DNA from: Ypsolopha sequella
Lineage: Eukaryota > Arthropoda > Insecta > Lepidoptera > Ypsolophidae
Assembly (NCBI GenBank): GCA_934047225.1
Contig: OW203983.1
Location: 39,986,310 to 40,050,309 of the forward strand
Direction of reading: 5' to 3'
DNA: 64,000 nucleotides
The notes below the pieces were generated by a model. The model saw nothing but the letters and a program-made list of their open reading frames with translations. It was not told where the DNA came from and searched no databases. Positions 11,761-22,530 of the stretch are shown piece after piece. Both the position numbers and the translations under genes were made by a program. Each line of letters begins with the position of its first letter. Positions within the stretch are counted from its first letter, which is position 1.

Positions 11761-14182
11761 AATAATTAACAGTATTTTCAAAAGTAAGAATACCGCGTGA
11801 ACAGTTTTGTGGCGTTACAATATGAAATAATTACTGGTATTTACTAATATTTATGAGCGTTTCTCATATTATTTCCGCGATTTCTCTTACAATCTAAGGA
11901 ATCCTATACAAAATGACAATATTTATAGAGCTACTATTGTGCTACTGTTTAGTGAATATTAGTTCAATTTATGTAGATATAATTTAATATACACTTCCTG
12001 ATTGATTTACATTCTACGAATTTAACTTCTTTTTATTCTATTTTATTTATAATTAAATAATTAATTTAATTTAATTCTTATTTAACACATTTAATTTATT
12101 TATGTATAGGTACATCTTGATGTCTACTTTTGATACCTAGTATCTAGTATACATTCTTCAGCCCAGAACCTAACACAGACTAAAACCTCTTAAATATAGA
12201 ACTTGTTGCCATATTTTAAGACTAAAAATAGAAAGCCAAGGAAAGCCTAGATATCAAAAAAAAAAATTTTTTAATTTACCAGGATTTTGAGTAAATCATT
12301 CTTCAAAGTTTTTGATCTATGTTGTAGATTATTATGTCTAGGCCAAAATAATTTATTTCAAAAATCAGGGATTTTACCAAATATTTGATGTTTTATTTTT
12401 ATTATCCAGGTAGCTTCAAATAACAATCGCTGCCAGGCAGTAACTTGGTTTTATCATCATCATGTCCTGTGCGCCTAAGCTAAGTAAGATATCGTAAGTA
12501 ACAATGCAGGCGTGGATACAGTGGAGGCAATGGAGACGATTGCCCCTCTAAGCCACATACATAGTACATAATTTCTAACAATTTCAAAATTTTGTAATGG
12601 TCATAAACGCTTTACTAGCCGATTAAAGGAAATTATCCCCCCTCTGAACGAAATCCTTGATCTGCGCCTGGAGAAATGGAGACATTTTTTTTTACTGTTT
12701 GTTGTTTGGTCTACTGAACAGACTTCGCTTCGTACCATTCGGTCAGTGAGTACAACAAACTCCAGTTCACTAGTAAATGCAGATAATAGTAACCGTAATA
12801 TCACAAACGAATTACAAGTAAAATTATATTTAATTGTAATAAAATCGCGTGAAATTCATGAATGGAACAACAAGTCTTTAAATTCACACATTTCAAGATG
12901 ACTCTTACCTTTTTCAAAGTTTAACCCATTGAAAATCATCGATCTTTCTACTGAAGAGAGCCGAAATAATTAACAATGAAGCAGAACTATTTCACACATA
13001 TTTTATTGTAAATTCATTCACAGACGAAAAATTTGGAAAATAATCAATCTTCAAACATTACTATTTACTCTACGAAAGCATTAGTTCATCTTCTCTCCTT
13101 TTAACTCTCATTTTGATGATTAATGATGAAGAGAGAGAAGGAATTGGTGATTAATGATGAACCAAAACCGATGAAAAGATGATCTTCAAGCATATGTTCC
13201 GCGTATTTTGGAAACGTCGGGCTTCGTCTGATGTAGATCCTTAACAATCTGGGGAACCATTCATAACCGTGTTATAAATAGTTCAACTGATTCTACGGCA
13301 GTCAATATGCTTGAGTTAAAATATTTCGTTATGTTGTTATATTGAACGCAGTCTTAAAACCTTATCTGGAAAAAGTCTTCTATGAATTTACAAAGTATAA
13401 TAATACTGTACATTATGCTTACATATTTAGCTACAAATAGAAGCTTTTGGCCGTGAGTCCGTCTGCGCTGACTTAGTATACTACAGCGCCATCTACGTTT
13501 ATACCCCATGAACTAATTACCATATTGCGAAAGATGTGGTGAGGAAGGGGTGATCAAATACTGATGAGAATTATTTATAGATTTTTCAATAAATAAATAA
13601 AATAACTCCAAAACAAACTACCTACACAACTGTGAAAGCTCCAGCCAAACCCATTCAGTATCTAGTTATATTGAATCGCGAGCCTATTGTACGCACAAAT
13701 AGACAAACAGACAAAAAATGCTGATATATGCAAAAACACTTGGAATTTCAATATAAGTATAGATTAATTACCAGGTTTAAATTCAAATTTTTAAATACTT
13801 TTATGACAAATCAGCTAACGCACAATACGTAGGTACACCAAATCCTATATTTCAAACCCTTTATCCAAAATTAAATGTAATTCGACTCTTATCAAAAACG
13901 GAAATTAACTCTCACAGTAAAAAATACATTTCCTCCCGTACGCCCCGCTCCCCACCTCAGACCCGGGTAACAATATCTAACTCAATAACGATACCATTTT
14001 ATGACAAAACGCATTAATAAATTCAAATACAGGAAAATGTTGCCAAGGGTCACTCATCGCTCGGCATTAAATCATACATTTTAATGCGTCATAAACTTTT
14101 TGTAGCCTGTGTTTAGTATCTTGTTAACCTAACTTAAAAATTAGTTTTTTTTTAATATACAAGGTGACTTTTTGATCATCGT
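11761..14182. other. AT-rich non-coding DNA
   Basis: No gene is recognised. 13480-13760 (CAGCGCCATCTACG ... CAAATAGACAAACAGACAAA) has the look of a worn interspersed repeat, but no second copy was found in the window. TGATTAATGATGAA occurs twice near 13120-13160. Confidence 0.35.
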
Positions 14183-14398
14183 CCAAATTCATACTGGTGG
14201 CTTGGTAAGTGATCAGTATCATGCATCAGTAACAATTTTGGTGAAATTCGTAAAATGAAATTTCGGCTCCCCATAGTGATTCACTCGGGACTGGAACTGA
14301 ATTTATATGGGAAGCCGAAATTTCATTATACGAATTTCACAAAAATTGTTACTGATCCAAGATACTGATCACTTATCAAGCCTCCAGTATGAATTTGG
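14183..14398. repeat. long foldback element, about 92-bp arms
   Basis: CCAAATTCATACTGG at the left and CCAGTATGAATTTGG at the right are the tips of arms that also share GTGATCAGTATC, GTAACAATTTT, GTGAAATTCGT and TGAAATTTCGGCT. The centre is only about 30 bp. The open frame across the right arm is a by-product. It is inferred to be a foldback or MITE-type DNA element. Confidence 0.8.
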
Positions 14399-15393
14399 AA
14401 AACTTTTAGACGTAGCTGATTTAGCATTGCCTTCTTATTCAGTGTTGCTAATTCAGCAACGCCTTACGGACTTTAAGTCTTGTCACTGTAGAACACCCAA
14501 AGCTTTATAAAATTTGACCATGTTGTTATATTTTGTTTATAATTTAAGCAACTATATTTCTCTCTTTTCTGAAGAAACTACACAAAAAAGAAATAAAAAT
14601 GTCATAAAATTAAAAGTTTAATTTTATCACTAAATGGCCCATAAAATCTCAGCCGGATCGTAGTGGAGTCGCCTAATAAATTCAAATAGGAAAATGGTAG
14701 CCAACTATCCCCGGGCTCCCCTCGCCGTTTATTGGATCAGTTAACACCGTTAAACCGAAGTTAAACGCGGGGTTTGTGCTGTGATTGTTTAGGATGTCGT
14801 TATGCTGAAGATCACAAATAAAATAAAAAAATACCGAATCTTTATTTTTTTTACTGAGGAAGCTTTTTGGTCCATGTCATGTAAGTATAACCCTCCTTTT
14901 TGCTTCGCCGTCGTCGGGTAAAAATTAGACATAACAGTTGTTTTATAAACCTAACCTAACCTCGGTAAAAAAAAATGTAAATGAAAAATACTCGCAGAGT
15001 CAATTTAAGCATGTTTTACGGGTAAGCACTATAACAAGACAAAGTAATAAAGTCATGGTTTGCATGTAGATATTTTTTCTTTGTTTATTGTTTTACCTTC
15101 TGCATACCATCCACCCCAAACTCCCTGCAGGGATTTCATCTCCCCACACAATCATATGGAAAAATATCAAATTTAATACCGCACGGACGCGCCCGGACGC
15201 AAACCCGGGCCCCTACGATACGATGATTATTAAAATATGTCAACTGACATACATTTACATACAGCACTTTAAGTGCGATCAATCATGACAGATTATTGTC
15301 TGATTCCTTTATTGGTGTGTTTAATCGATGGGAGAGGAGGGGTCTGTATCACGGAAAAATTAATCTTAGACAATTGGCATAGATTAAATTATG
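14399..15393. other. AT-rich non-coding DNA
   Basis: No gene is recognised. A short CCTAACCTAACCT run near 14950 matches the arthropod telomere unit TTAGG but is far too short to mean anything. Confidence 0.35.
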
Positions 15394-15907
15394 TAAAAAA
15401 CCTCATGGTGATGAATATTTTTACGAAAAGGCTGCAACTACCATTTGCCCTCGTGTGACGTCACTTGAGTAATGGCTGTTTAGAAATGTGTCCTTTGCTA
15501 TTAAGGGCAGGTTATCCGGGACCTGTAGGTATTTATCGCTACCTCAGCCCCCGCCAATTCACCGCGACGTATTTATTTACGATGCAACTGAGCGGCTAGA
15601 ATCGTGACCTCACGTGACTCGCCACCGACCGGTACACTTATACTAATTTGCTTCAGAGTAATTTGACAGCTAGATGACAGAGACAGACCACTTTTTTTTG
15701 TAAGCAATCACACATCACAATCAGTATAATGTCTAAAATTCTCAAGTGATAAGGTCATCCGACAATTCTTTAAAAAATCATAAAAAATAGTGGTTAATTT
15801 ATATACCAAAATAATGAAAAATATGTCCTAAAATGGCGTATATTCTCTGGACCAAAATAAAAAAAAACTTTTTAAAATTAAGCTATGGGAGTTAGGTATT
15901 CATAGTA
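15394..15907 (-). repeat. family G repeat, minus-strand copy with GC-rich insert
   Basis: It aligns in reverse with 6535-6952 (AAAAACCTCATG, GTGTGACGTCACTTGAG, TAGAAATGTGTCCTTT, GACAGAGACAGACCACTTTT, AATCACACATCACAATCAGT). About 138 bp at roughly 15498-15635 is absent from the other copy and is much more GC-rich. Its origin is unknown and no inverted ends were seen. Confidence 0.6.
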
Positions 15908-16090
15908 ATCACTTATCCACGGCAGAACTCAAAAAACTTTTGAATTTTCCCCGATCGCAAAAACTAATTATTGTTATGTACATGTCAAAAAGCGAAGTAG
16001 TAATTTTGTCGGAATCTTGAAAATTAACGGTCAAATCTTCTATTATATGGATTGTCAGAGGATCAACTGTCTGGGAAAACAGTACACTAC

Positions 16091-16424
16091 TTAAGAGGAT
16101 GGCCTACCCTAGCAACTTTTTTTATTACGCGTCTGGACGCAAGGAACAAGTTTTGAAACAACAATTTGGTATGTTTTTAGCTAATACTGAAATATTTTGT
16201 AGGGAAAAAAATAATGGATTTAAGAAAAATCCCTTCATATTTCTATTACCTACTTTATGAAAAAAAAAATCAAGTTGTTCTATTAAACGCGTTTTGAAAC
16301 GAACTTTCGAAAACCAAAAAAAAAGGGTGGAACATTTTTTTTTCAATAATTCAATTTTTTTCCTGTACAAGGAGAGTCCGAATTTCTTCAAACGAATCCT
16401 CGAAAGTCTAGCGTTGTTCATGCT
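16091..16424 (+). repeat. family H repeat, left copy
   Basis: It starts TTAAGAGGATGGCCTACCC, then CTAGCAACTTTTTTTATTA, and shares TTAGCTAATACTGAAATATT and CCTTCATATTTCTATT-type blocks with the inverted copy at 18186-18551. Its inner end (CTCGAAAGTCTAGCGTTGTT) recurs at 19697-19782. The 98-codon minus frame here is a chance frame. Confidence 0.65.
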
Positions 16425-18185
16425 CTAGGCTCATGTACAGTCTTCTTCTTACAAAGTCTTCTTCTTCTTCTTACAAGTCTTACAGCAACATTTTATGTAC
16501 TTAAAATCTGATAGTGTATCAATTTGGCTGTCACTTCACAAGTCACTTCTATACCTCACCCTTTTCGAGTATCACCTACAATGTTTGTGTCTCAGCGGGG
16601 ACAGAAACTGCGACTTCTGGATTACAAGCCTTGGAAAAGAGAGAGAACATCTGTAAAGAAGTTTCGTAGTCATTCAAATAGCCTATACGTTTCCGTTTCT
16701 TACCAAATACATCGATGCTATAGTAGTAAAAACGTGTAAGTAGTATTTTAAACCCTAATACCCTACATCTTACAAAACCGTACAGACCCTCAATCACACC
16801 ACAAAATGGCGTCATCAAGAGTTCCCGTAACAATTACCAACCCTTACGTTTAAAAATCAACATAAACGGCTCGATACCAACAATACGATTCAATAAATTC
16901 ACAGTCAAAAGTAATTGTCGAATCATTCACTTACATTGGTGCTTTCAAAATTCGAACAGCCACTTTATTATAGCGACGTTAGTTTATAAAACTATCATTC
17001 TACCATCATTATAATTTTCTAACACAATCGAAACTCACCTTTTTCATGAGGGTACTAAGATTCATCAGAAATGTCGATTTATGTTGGTGGCCGGTATAGG
17101 TTTACAATTAAACTGCGGGTCTCTATCACATAAGGGAGCGACTATGAGGGTCCTAAATAGCCTATTATGATTCGAGTATAATACGTTTAAACGAATCATC
17201 GTCCGATTGAAGACGCGGCCTTTCTATTAAGTACGTATTTGAAACGCTTGTTTAATTTGAATTTGAAAATGGAATAAATAATAGGTACTCATATTTTAAG
17301 GGCCTATTAACTAGCACAAGAAAAATTTACTCGCCAAATCGGATTTACGATCTCTCAGATGATACAATACTGTCGAATTTAAGCTTTTTAATAATGTATA
17401 TAGGATCTAAACATGAAATAAAATGAAATATTTTCGGCATGTCTAGGCTCTATGGCCAAATACAGAGGGAATGGTTACAAAAGGGTGAAACTTATCGTTT
17501 TTTTGTTGTCATATTTTTGATAGAAACGTTATTTTAATTGATGATTACATACAGGGCAGTTTGAGTAGATTTCGTGTTTTTAAAATAATTTATAACTATT
17601 AAAATTCCCAGAAAATTTCGTTGTTGTCCTTGAAACTTCAAATTATTTCTGAAATAATCAAAATTTTATTATTCAAATGAATTTTACGTTGTGGTTTGCC
17701 TGCTTGACTAATTAACAGTTTATTAAGGCGAGGTTATTAAAATCTGTCCTACTCTATCCAACTCAAAAAACTCACGATTTCAAGATGTTTTTTCGTTTTA
17801 AATGTTTATTTAAACTATTTTACAAACATTGTTTCCACAAAAAACTAGACAACACGTGATATATTTTTTTCTACGAAACATTAATTATAAAATAAATGAA
17901 ACTGTTCTTTTGCTGAAAATTAGTAATTTCAAAATTAATTCAATGCAGTGAATTTTAATAAATTGCTTCAAAATTACCATAATAATTTGAATAAAGACAT
18001 CAAGAAACACATGTATTATTCTGATTTTTTATCCATATTTTAATGACCCCGAAATTGATTAACGGGACTCCTGACACTAGAACGTCAACAACACCAGGTT
18101 TTCAAGGGTTCATTGGAAGAAACTAGATCTCTCCTCATATTGAAGAAAATATATTTGATTTATCGATCTTTTATTTAGGGATTCC
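16425..18185. other. non-coding spacer between inverted family H copies
   Basis: A (CTT)n microsatellite lies at about 16440-16472. The rest is AT-rich, with no recognisable gene. Because it lies between inverted H copies it could be the interior of a larger element, but no transposase was seen. Confidence 0.35.
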
Positions 18186-18551
18186 ACCTATGAACAATGT
18201 TTTAAGATTTATACTTTTGTCAAAAATGAAAATGTTTTCCACCCTCTTTTTTTTGGTTTTCAAACGTTCGTTTCAAAAATGCGGCTAAGAGATCAACTCG
18301 TTTTTTTTTATAAAATAGACAATAGAAACATGAAGGGATGTTACCTAAATCCAATATTTTTTTCCCTACAAAATATTTCAGTATTAGCTAAAAACACACC
18401 AATTTGTTGTTTCGCTGCGTGATCACTATTATTAGGCGTCCAAGAAAAAGAGGGCAAAGAGGCCATATAATCGCCTCTATGAAAAGCAAATAAGCACTTA
18501 TTGTGCTGGGCGGGTAATAAAAAAAGTTGCTAGGGTATGCCATCCTCTTAA
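18186..18551 (-). repeat. family H repeat, right (inverted) copy
   Basis: It ends GTTGCTAGGGTATGCCATCC and then TCTTAA, the reverse of the left copy's start, and carries the same internal blocks reversed. It holds about 90 bp (around 18425-18520) not present in the left copy. Confidence 0.65.
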
Positions 18552-18784
18552 CAACAATCATTTTCGGGTAAAACGTTTTATCACATTTTCATTGTTATCA
18601 GTTCGTCGTAATAGTATTAATTACGCTTCTTGTTTGCCCAACATTAATTACAGACCTACTAACGTATACCTATATATGTATATAATTGAACAATACTAAT
18701 GTTTTATTACTCGTATGCGAAATAATTACCAACGTTCAGTCAACATACCTATATCCGGAATTTAACTAGCATTTTGTATACAAA

Positions 18785-18960
18785 TTAGAGTTTTCCTGTT
18801 TTCGAACAATCGCGTCCGTGTGAAAATTATTATTTTGCGCTATCGGAGACGCAGCGGTCGTAGGAACAGCCACTTTTCACAAGGACGCGATGGACGAAAA
18901 AAAATCCATAAATCATTTTTCTAAGCATTCCTTGAAGCATTCCATATAACATTCCTTGTA
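18785..18960. repeat. inverted-repeat fragment related to family L
   Basis: CGCGTCCGTGTGAAAA at the left and TTTTCACAAGGACGCG at the right form inverted arms. Similar words occur at 35575-35600. It is probably a short foldback remnant. Confidence 0.45.
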
Positions 18961-19069
18961 TTTTATAATATGATAATATGATAGAATCTTAGCGCGAACA
19001 TTATCGAATTTCAAAATGTTCGTCTATGAAATTGTATACCATTATCTATAAAAACGGCAAAAAAATCAT

Positions 19070-19458
19070 GTCTGATGTATAGGAGCCACCTTAAATATTT
19101 ATTTTATTCTGTTTTTTAGTATTTGTTGTTATAGCGGCAACAGAAATACATCAACTGTTAAAAATTTCAACTGTCTAACTATCACGGTTCATGAGATACA
19201 GCCTGGTGACAGACGTACAGACGGACGGACAGTGGAGTCTTAGTAATAGGGGCATGACCCTTTGGGTAACACAAACTAAAACTAAAAACACAAAAACAGT
19301 ATGTCCCCCCCTTATCTGCAGAACTGGTGGACCGAAAAATAAGAAATAAAATCACAGGAAAAATAAAGCGGTTGTGAAATTCACGTAAACAAAACGATAT
19401 ATATTTTTTTATCCATGGTCCGGAACCCTAAGTGCGCGAGTCTTGACCGGTTTTTTTT
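19070..19458. repeat. GGTTCCGTA family J, copy 1
   Basis: Landmarks in order are TTTCAACTGTCTAACTATCA, TGAGATACAGCCTGGTGACA, repeated CGGACGGACAG, GAGTCTTAGTAATAGGG and, at the end, GGAACCCTAAGTGCGCGAGT followed by ACCGG and a T run. The same order occurs at 57452-57833. It is a common lepidopteran interspersed repeat, non-coding and probably a non-autonomous DNA element. Confidence 0.7.
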
Positions 19459-19696
19459 TTACAAGAAGGAGAATTTATTTTAGATGAAAACTATTCCTGG
19501 TATGTGATCAACTGATGAATTGATGATCAATCTATCACTCAATGATACACAATAATCTGTGTATCTGGCTATATGGCCTATTGCCATAGTCTTAGAAGAA
19601 GTAAATACTTTTATGCACTAGAGCATAAAACGTAGTTTTAGTCCGCTTGTAGCAAGCATAAACCAGTACTTTTTAGAGCATGAAAAGTGAAAATGT

Positions 19697-19782
19697 GTTT
19701 TTTCAATTTAAGGAGAGTCCTAATTTCTTCCTAAGAACCCTCGAAAGTCTGGCGTTGTTCATGTTCTAGGGGCAGGTTGGTC
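19697..19782 (+). repeat. family H fragment
   Basis: The blocks GGAGAGTCCTAATTTCTTC and CTCGAAAGTCTGGCGTTGTT match the inner end of the copy at 16091-16424. The rest of the family is missing. Confidence 0.55.
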
Positions 19783-20548
19783 TGTATTTCAATTTTTTTC
19801 AATCGCTTTTCTGTTCAGCAGGAATTCAGAAAAAGGTTCCAAAAATCTTATACTAGTTCATCAAACTAGTAGCTTCTTCTTAAAAGTAGTTAGTATGTAG
19901 AAGTTATAATAAGTTAATTCATGCATTTCTTTTATAGTCATGTTATTTCCCGCACCCAATCTCATAAGATTTAAATTTGAAATGCATTTGAAAAGCGCGT
20001 TCATAATTACCGCTTCCCTGATTCTGTTAAATAACATTCAGCGCTTTATGAGATGTTTAATGTAGCGGAAGTGAGCAAATTCGTTTTTAAACGGCTATCA
20101 GCCGGTCATTAAAACGGCTGCGAATGTGCATTCTAAACGCACTCTTTCAACTCTACAAGTCACTTTTAGGAATAGGGTGGCTGCATATTAGGAAAACTAT
20201 ACTACTTTTTTAAGCTACTTTTGGCGTTGACGACCACTATTATGAAAATTGTCTTCTATTGAAATGAAAACTACGAGAAGTGATTTTTGGTAGGGGAAAA
20301 TCTTATAGGTTCGCGTCACCATCGCCGTCACTGTCACCGACATGCTATTTTGACAGTACAGTTTTCACTTCTGAGTTGGCACTGCCTATGTGACTTCCTA
20401 TGTGTTTTTTATTCAATTATATCTAAATAAAGTAATTCCTTTTGTGAAACAAGATTAAAAGAATAGTTTGAACCCAAGACTTCACTATACGGCTTACATC
20501 AACGGAACTGTAACCGCACTTTCTTGGGTACTCTGTCAAACATACAAA
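19783..20548. other. non-coding DNA, nothing recognised
   Basis: No gene or repeat relationship was seen. Confidence 0.4.
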
Positions 20549-20683
20549 AGCGCCCGTAGCATGGTGACGTGCGACTTCGTTTGCCTGTCACGCGTTTATT
20601 GCGTACAATCACTTATTTTGATATCGATGTGCGCGATAAAACGCGTGAGAAAAGAAGTCGCGCCTCATCATGCTACGGGCGCT
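20549..20683. repeat. GC-rich MITE with 30-bp inverted repeats
   Basis: AGCGCCCGTAGCATG at the left and CATGCTACGGGCGCT at the right are perfect 15-bp tips. The arms continue with CGACTTC / GAAGTCG. The 135-bp element is far more GC-rich than its surroundings. The open frame across it is a by-product. Confidence 0.75.
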
Positions 20684-21367
20684 GAATCCTTATCCCGTTG
20701 TTTAGGTTTACAAAACTAAAGTCATACACAGAAATCTCAAAATAAGCTAAAATCCTATCAAGACCACGGTCACCCTACACGAGTAGTTCATTGACTACTC
20801 AATAATGGTCCGCACAATAATGGGGCAACGTTTGTCACCCTACACAATGGGACGAGAGAAGAATCGCCGATTGTTGTTTGGACATCTGGAGGTCTCTAAT
20901 ATCGATCCTCGAGTGGGGACACCCTATTAAATATCATTATAACATTGATATTTGTGCTGTGTCATTTTGGCGTCTTTAAAGTGCAGTTGGGTGCTTTAAG
21001 TTGCTTGCACTCATTCATGAGTCCTAACATGGTTCTTTGTTTTTATCGTTCAAAAGATGCCGCCTGGTCAGTAAAACCATAGACTAATAATAGTCTATGG
21101 TAAAACTTAGCATGAGACGCTAATTTGGTTATTAGTCCATGAAAGATTTTACACAAAAGGAAATTACGATTAGGAAAGGACCTAAGCAGATTAGGTATAA
21201 TTAAAATGTAATATTACTGCATATTTATTTAATTTAAATACAATTTAGTTTAGTTTGTAATATGTCTATTTTTAGCAGTTTAGTTTGTTTTTCGTATTTT
21301 ATAGGATTATTTAGTTTTAAACTTAAATTGTTTTTTATCTTTAACTTATATTTTAATATGTTTTTTC
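20684..21367. other. non-coding DNA with a small perfect hairpin
   Basis: No gene was seen. A perfect inverted pair ACCATAGACTA / TAGTCTATGGT with an ATAA loop lies at about 21076-21101. CATAGACTTAGG / CCTAAGTCTATG at 43325-43353 is a similar hairpin. Confidence 0.4.
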
Positions 21368-21413
21368 ATTCGACTGATGACGGCCCCATACCGAGGGCCG
21401 AAATATATCGAGT
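21368..21413 (+). ncRNA. hammerhead-ribozyme-like motif
   Basis: Core CTGATGA is at 21374-21380. One unpaired C follows, then helix II (GGCCC 21382-21386 with GGGCC 21395-21399) and GAA at 21400-21402. ATAT 21403-21406 is a self-complementary minimal helix III. A at 21407 is the residue expected 5' of the cleavage site. ATTCGA (21368-21373) pairs with TCGAGT (21408-21413) as helix I, with one G-T wobble. Hammerheads with very short helix III are known from Penelope-like retroelements. The bulged C before helix II is non-canonical, and activity is inferred, not shown. Confidence 0.5.
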
Positions 21414-21795
21414 TGTAATTTTTTTAATTGTTTTAATAACACTACTAATCAAAAGCTCGTAAAAGTTAAATATAATATATTTATAAACGTTTTTTCATTA
21501 AAGAAAGAGATAATACACTTTTATTTTAACAATAATCTTCCCAATAATTATCCTAATAAATAAACAAAGCTAATAATGCCTTATCTACATGAATATTAGG
21601 TCAGCTCGTACATCACGCAGTGTCCTTTCAACCGAACAATATTAACTTGAACTACATCGTGAACAAGCTGGAACATTAAATGTGAACAGGCCAATAATCA
21701 CTAGAGTGCTTTAAAACACCCTCAACACCCATTTGGTAATGATACTGAACGGCCAGCATATATTGAGCCGCGGAAATATTCATCGCGTTGTGAAT

Positions 21796-21980
21796 TTCCT
21801 CGTGGCCCAATGGTTCCTGCTCAACTTGCCTTGGTCGTAGGTTCGATTCCATTAGAAAGTGACTAATCCGTAAGATTCACTTTTGGAATGTAAAATTATT
21901 GTCATCGATAAAAACAATATTATGTTACATTAACTCGAGAATTGGGTCCAAAATAATAAAATCATAGCAATAAAAAAAAA
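21796..21980 (+). repeat. tRNA-derived SINE-like fragment
   Basis: TGGCCCAATGGTT fits a tRNA A box, and GTAGGTTCGATTCC about 35 bp further on fits a B box. A long AT-rich body ends in an A-rich run near 21970-21980. There is no tRNA cloverleaf, so it is more likely a SINE head than a tRNA gene. Confidence 0.5.
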
Positions 21981-22013
21981 TGTTGACGATATGTAAAATA
22001 TGATATATAAAAA

Positions 22014-22423
22014 ATGTTGCCTTGCCAGCAGCCTTGACGATATCATGAAAAAGGCGTTACTTTGCGGAAGTTCATCAGGAATTTGTGGATATATTAATAA
22101 TTTGCAATATTCCGCTAAACACTCTTACCATACTATTCAAAATGCAGACTCAAGCACCGCTCGCCCTCCCGCATAAAACATGCACAAGCAAAGCAAGCAG
22201 TAAGAACACAAAATAAAGCAACTTTTTTTATTTCGTACTGCTTGCTTTGCTTGTGCAAGTTTTATGCGGGAGGGCGGGTGGTGCTTGAGTCTGCATTTTG
22301 AATTGCATGGTAAGAGTGTTTAGCGAAATATTGCAAATTATTAATATATCCACAAATTCATGATGAACTTCCGCAAAGTAACGCCTTTTTCATGATATCG
22401 TCAAGGCTGCTGGCAAGGCATTG
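22014..22423. repeat. 410-bp palindrome, arms about 195 bp
   Basis: The blocks TTGCCAGCAGCC, GATATCATGAAAAAGGCG, TGCAGACTCAAGCACC, CCCTCCCGCATAAAAC and GCACAAGCAAAGCAAGCAG at the left all recur reversed at the right, about 95% alike. The centre is about 35 bp. It would fold to a very long hairpin RNA if transcribed. It has no coding capacity. Confidence 0.8.
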
Positions 22424-22530
22424 TCCAAGGGGCAATGGATGAGGCTGGCGAGAAACCGACAATAATAGCGAGGAAAAGAAGAGGCAAATGCCCAACAGTG
22501 GGTGGATGCGGGATGAATGATGATTGAATA
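22424..22530 (+). repeat. possible RTE LINE 3' end fragment
   Basis: GGCAAATGCCCAACAGTGGG followed by a GATGAATGATGATTG tail resembles the GCCCAGCAGTGGG..GATGATGATG end typical of insect RTE elements. It abuts the palindrome at 22014-22423. Confidence 0.4.

Noticed and set aside
13546..13580. CTGATGA near 13552 as another hammerhead core
   Set aside because: No helix II followed by GAAA within a plausible distance.
14945..14963. CCTAACCTAACCT run like arthropod telomere repeat
   Set aside because: Fewer than three units; expected by chance in AT-rich DNA.
22063..22090. CTGATGA on the minus strand near 22069 as a hammerhead core
   Set aside because: Followed by ACTTCCGC with no GAAA and no helix II; belongs to the palindrome arm.
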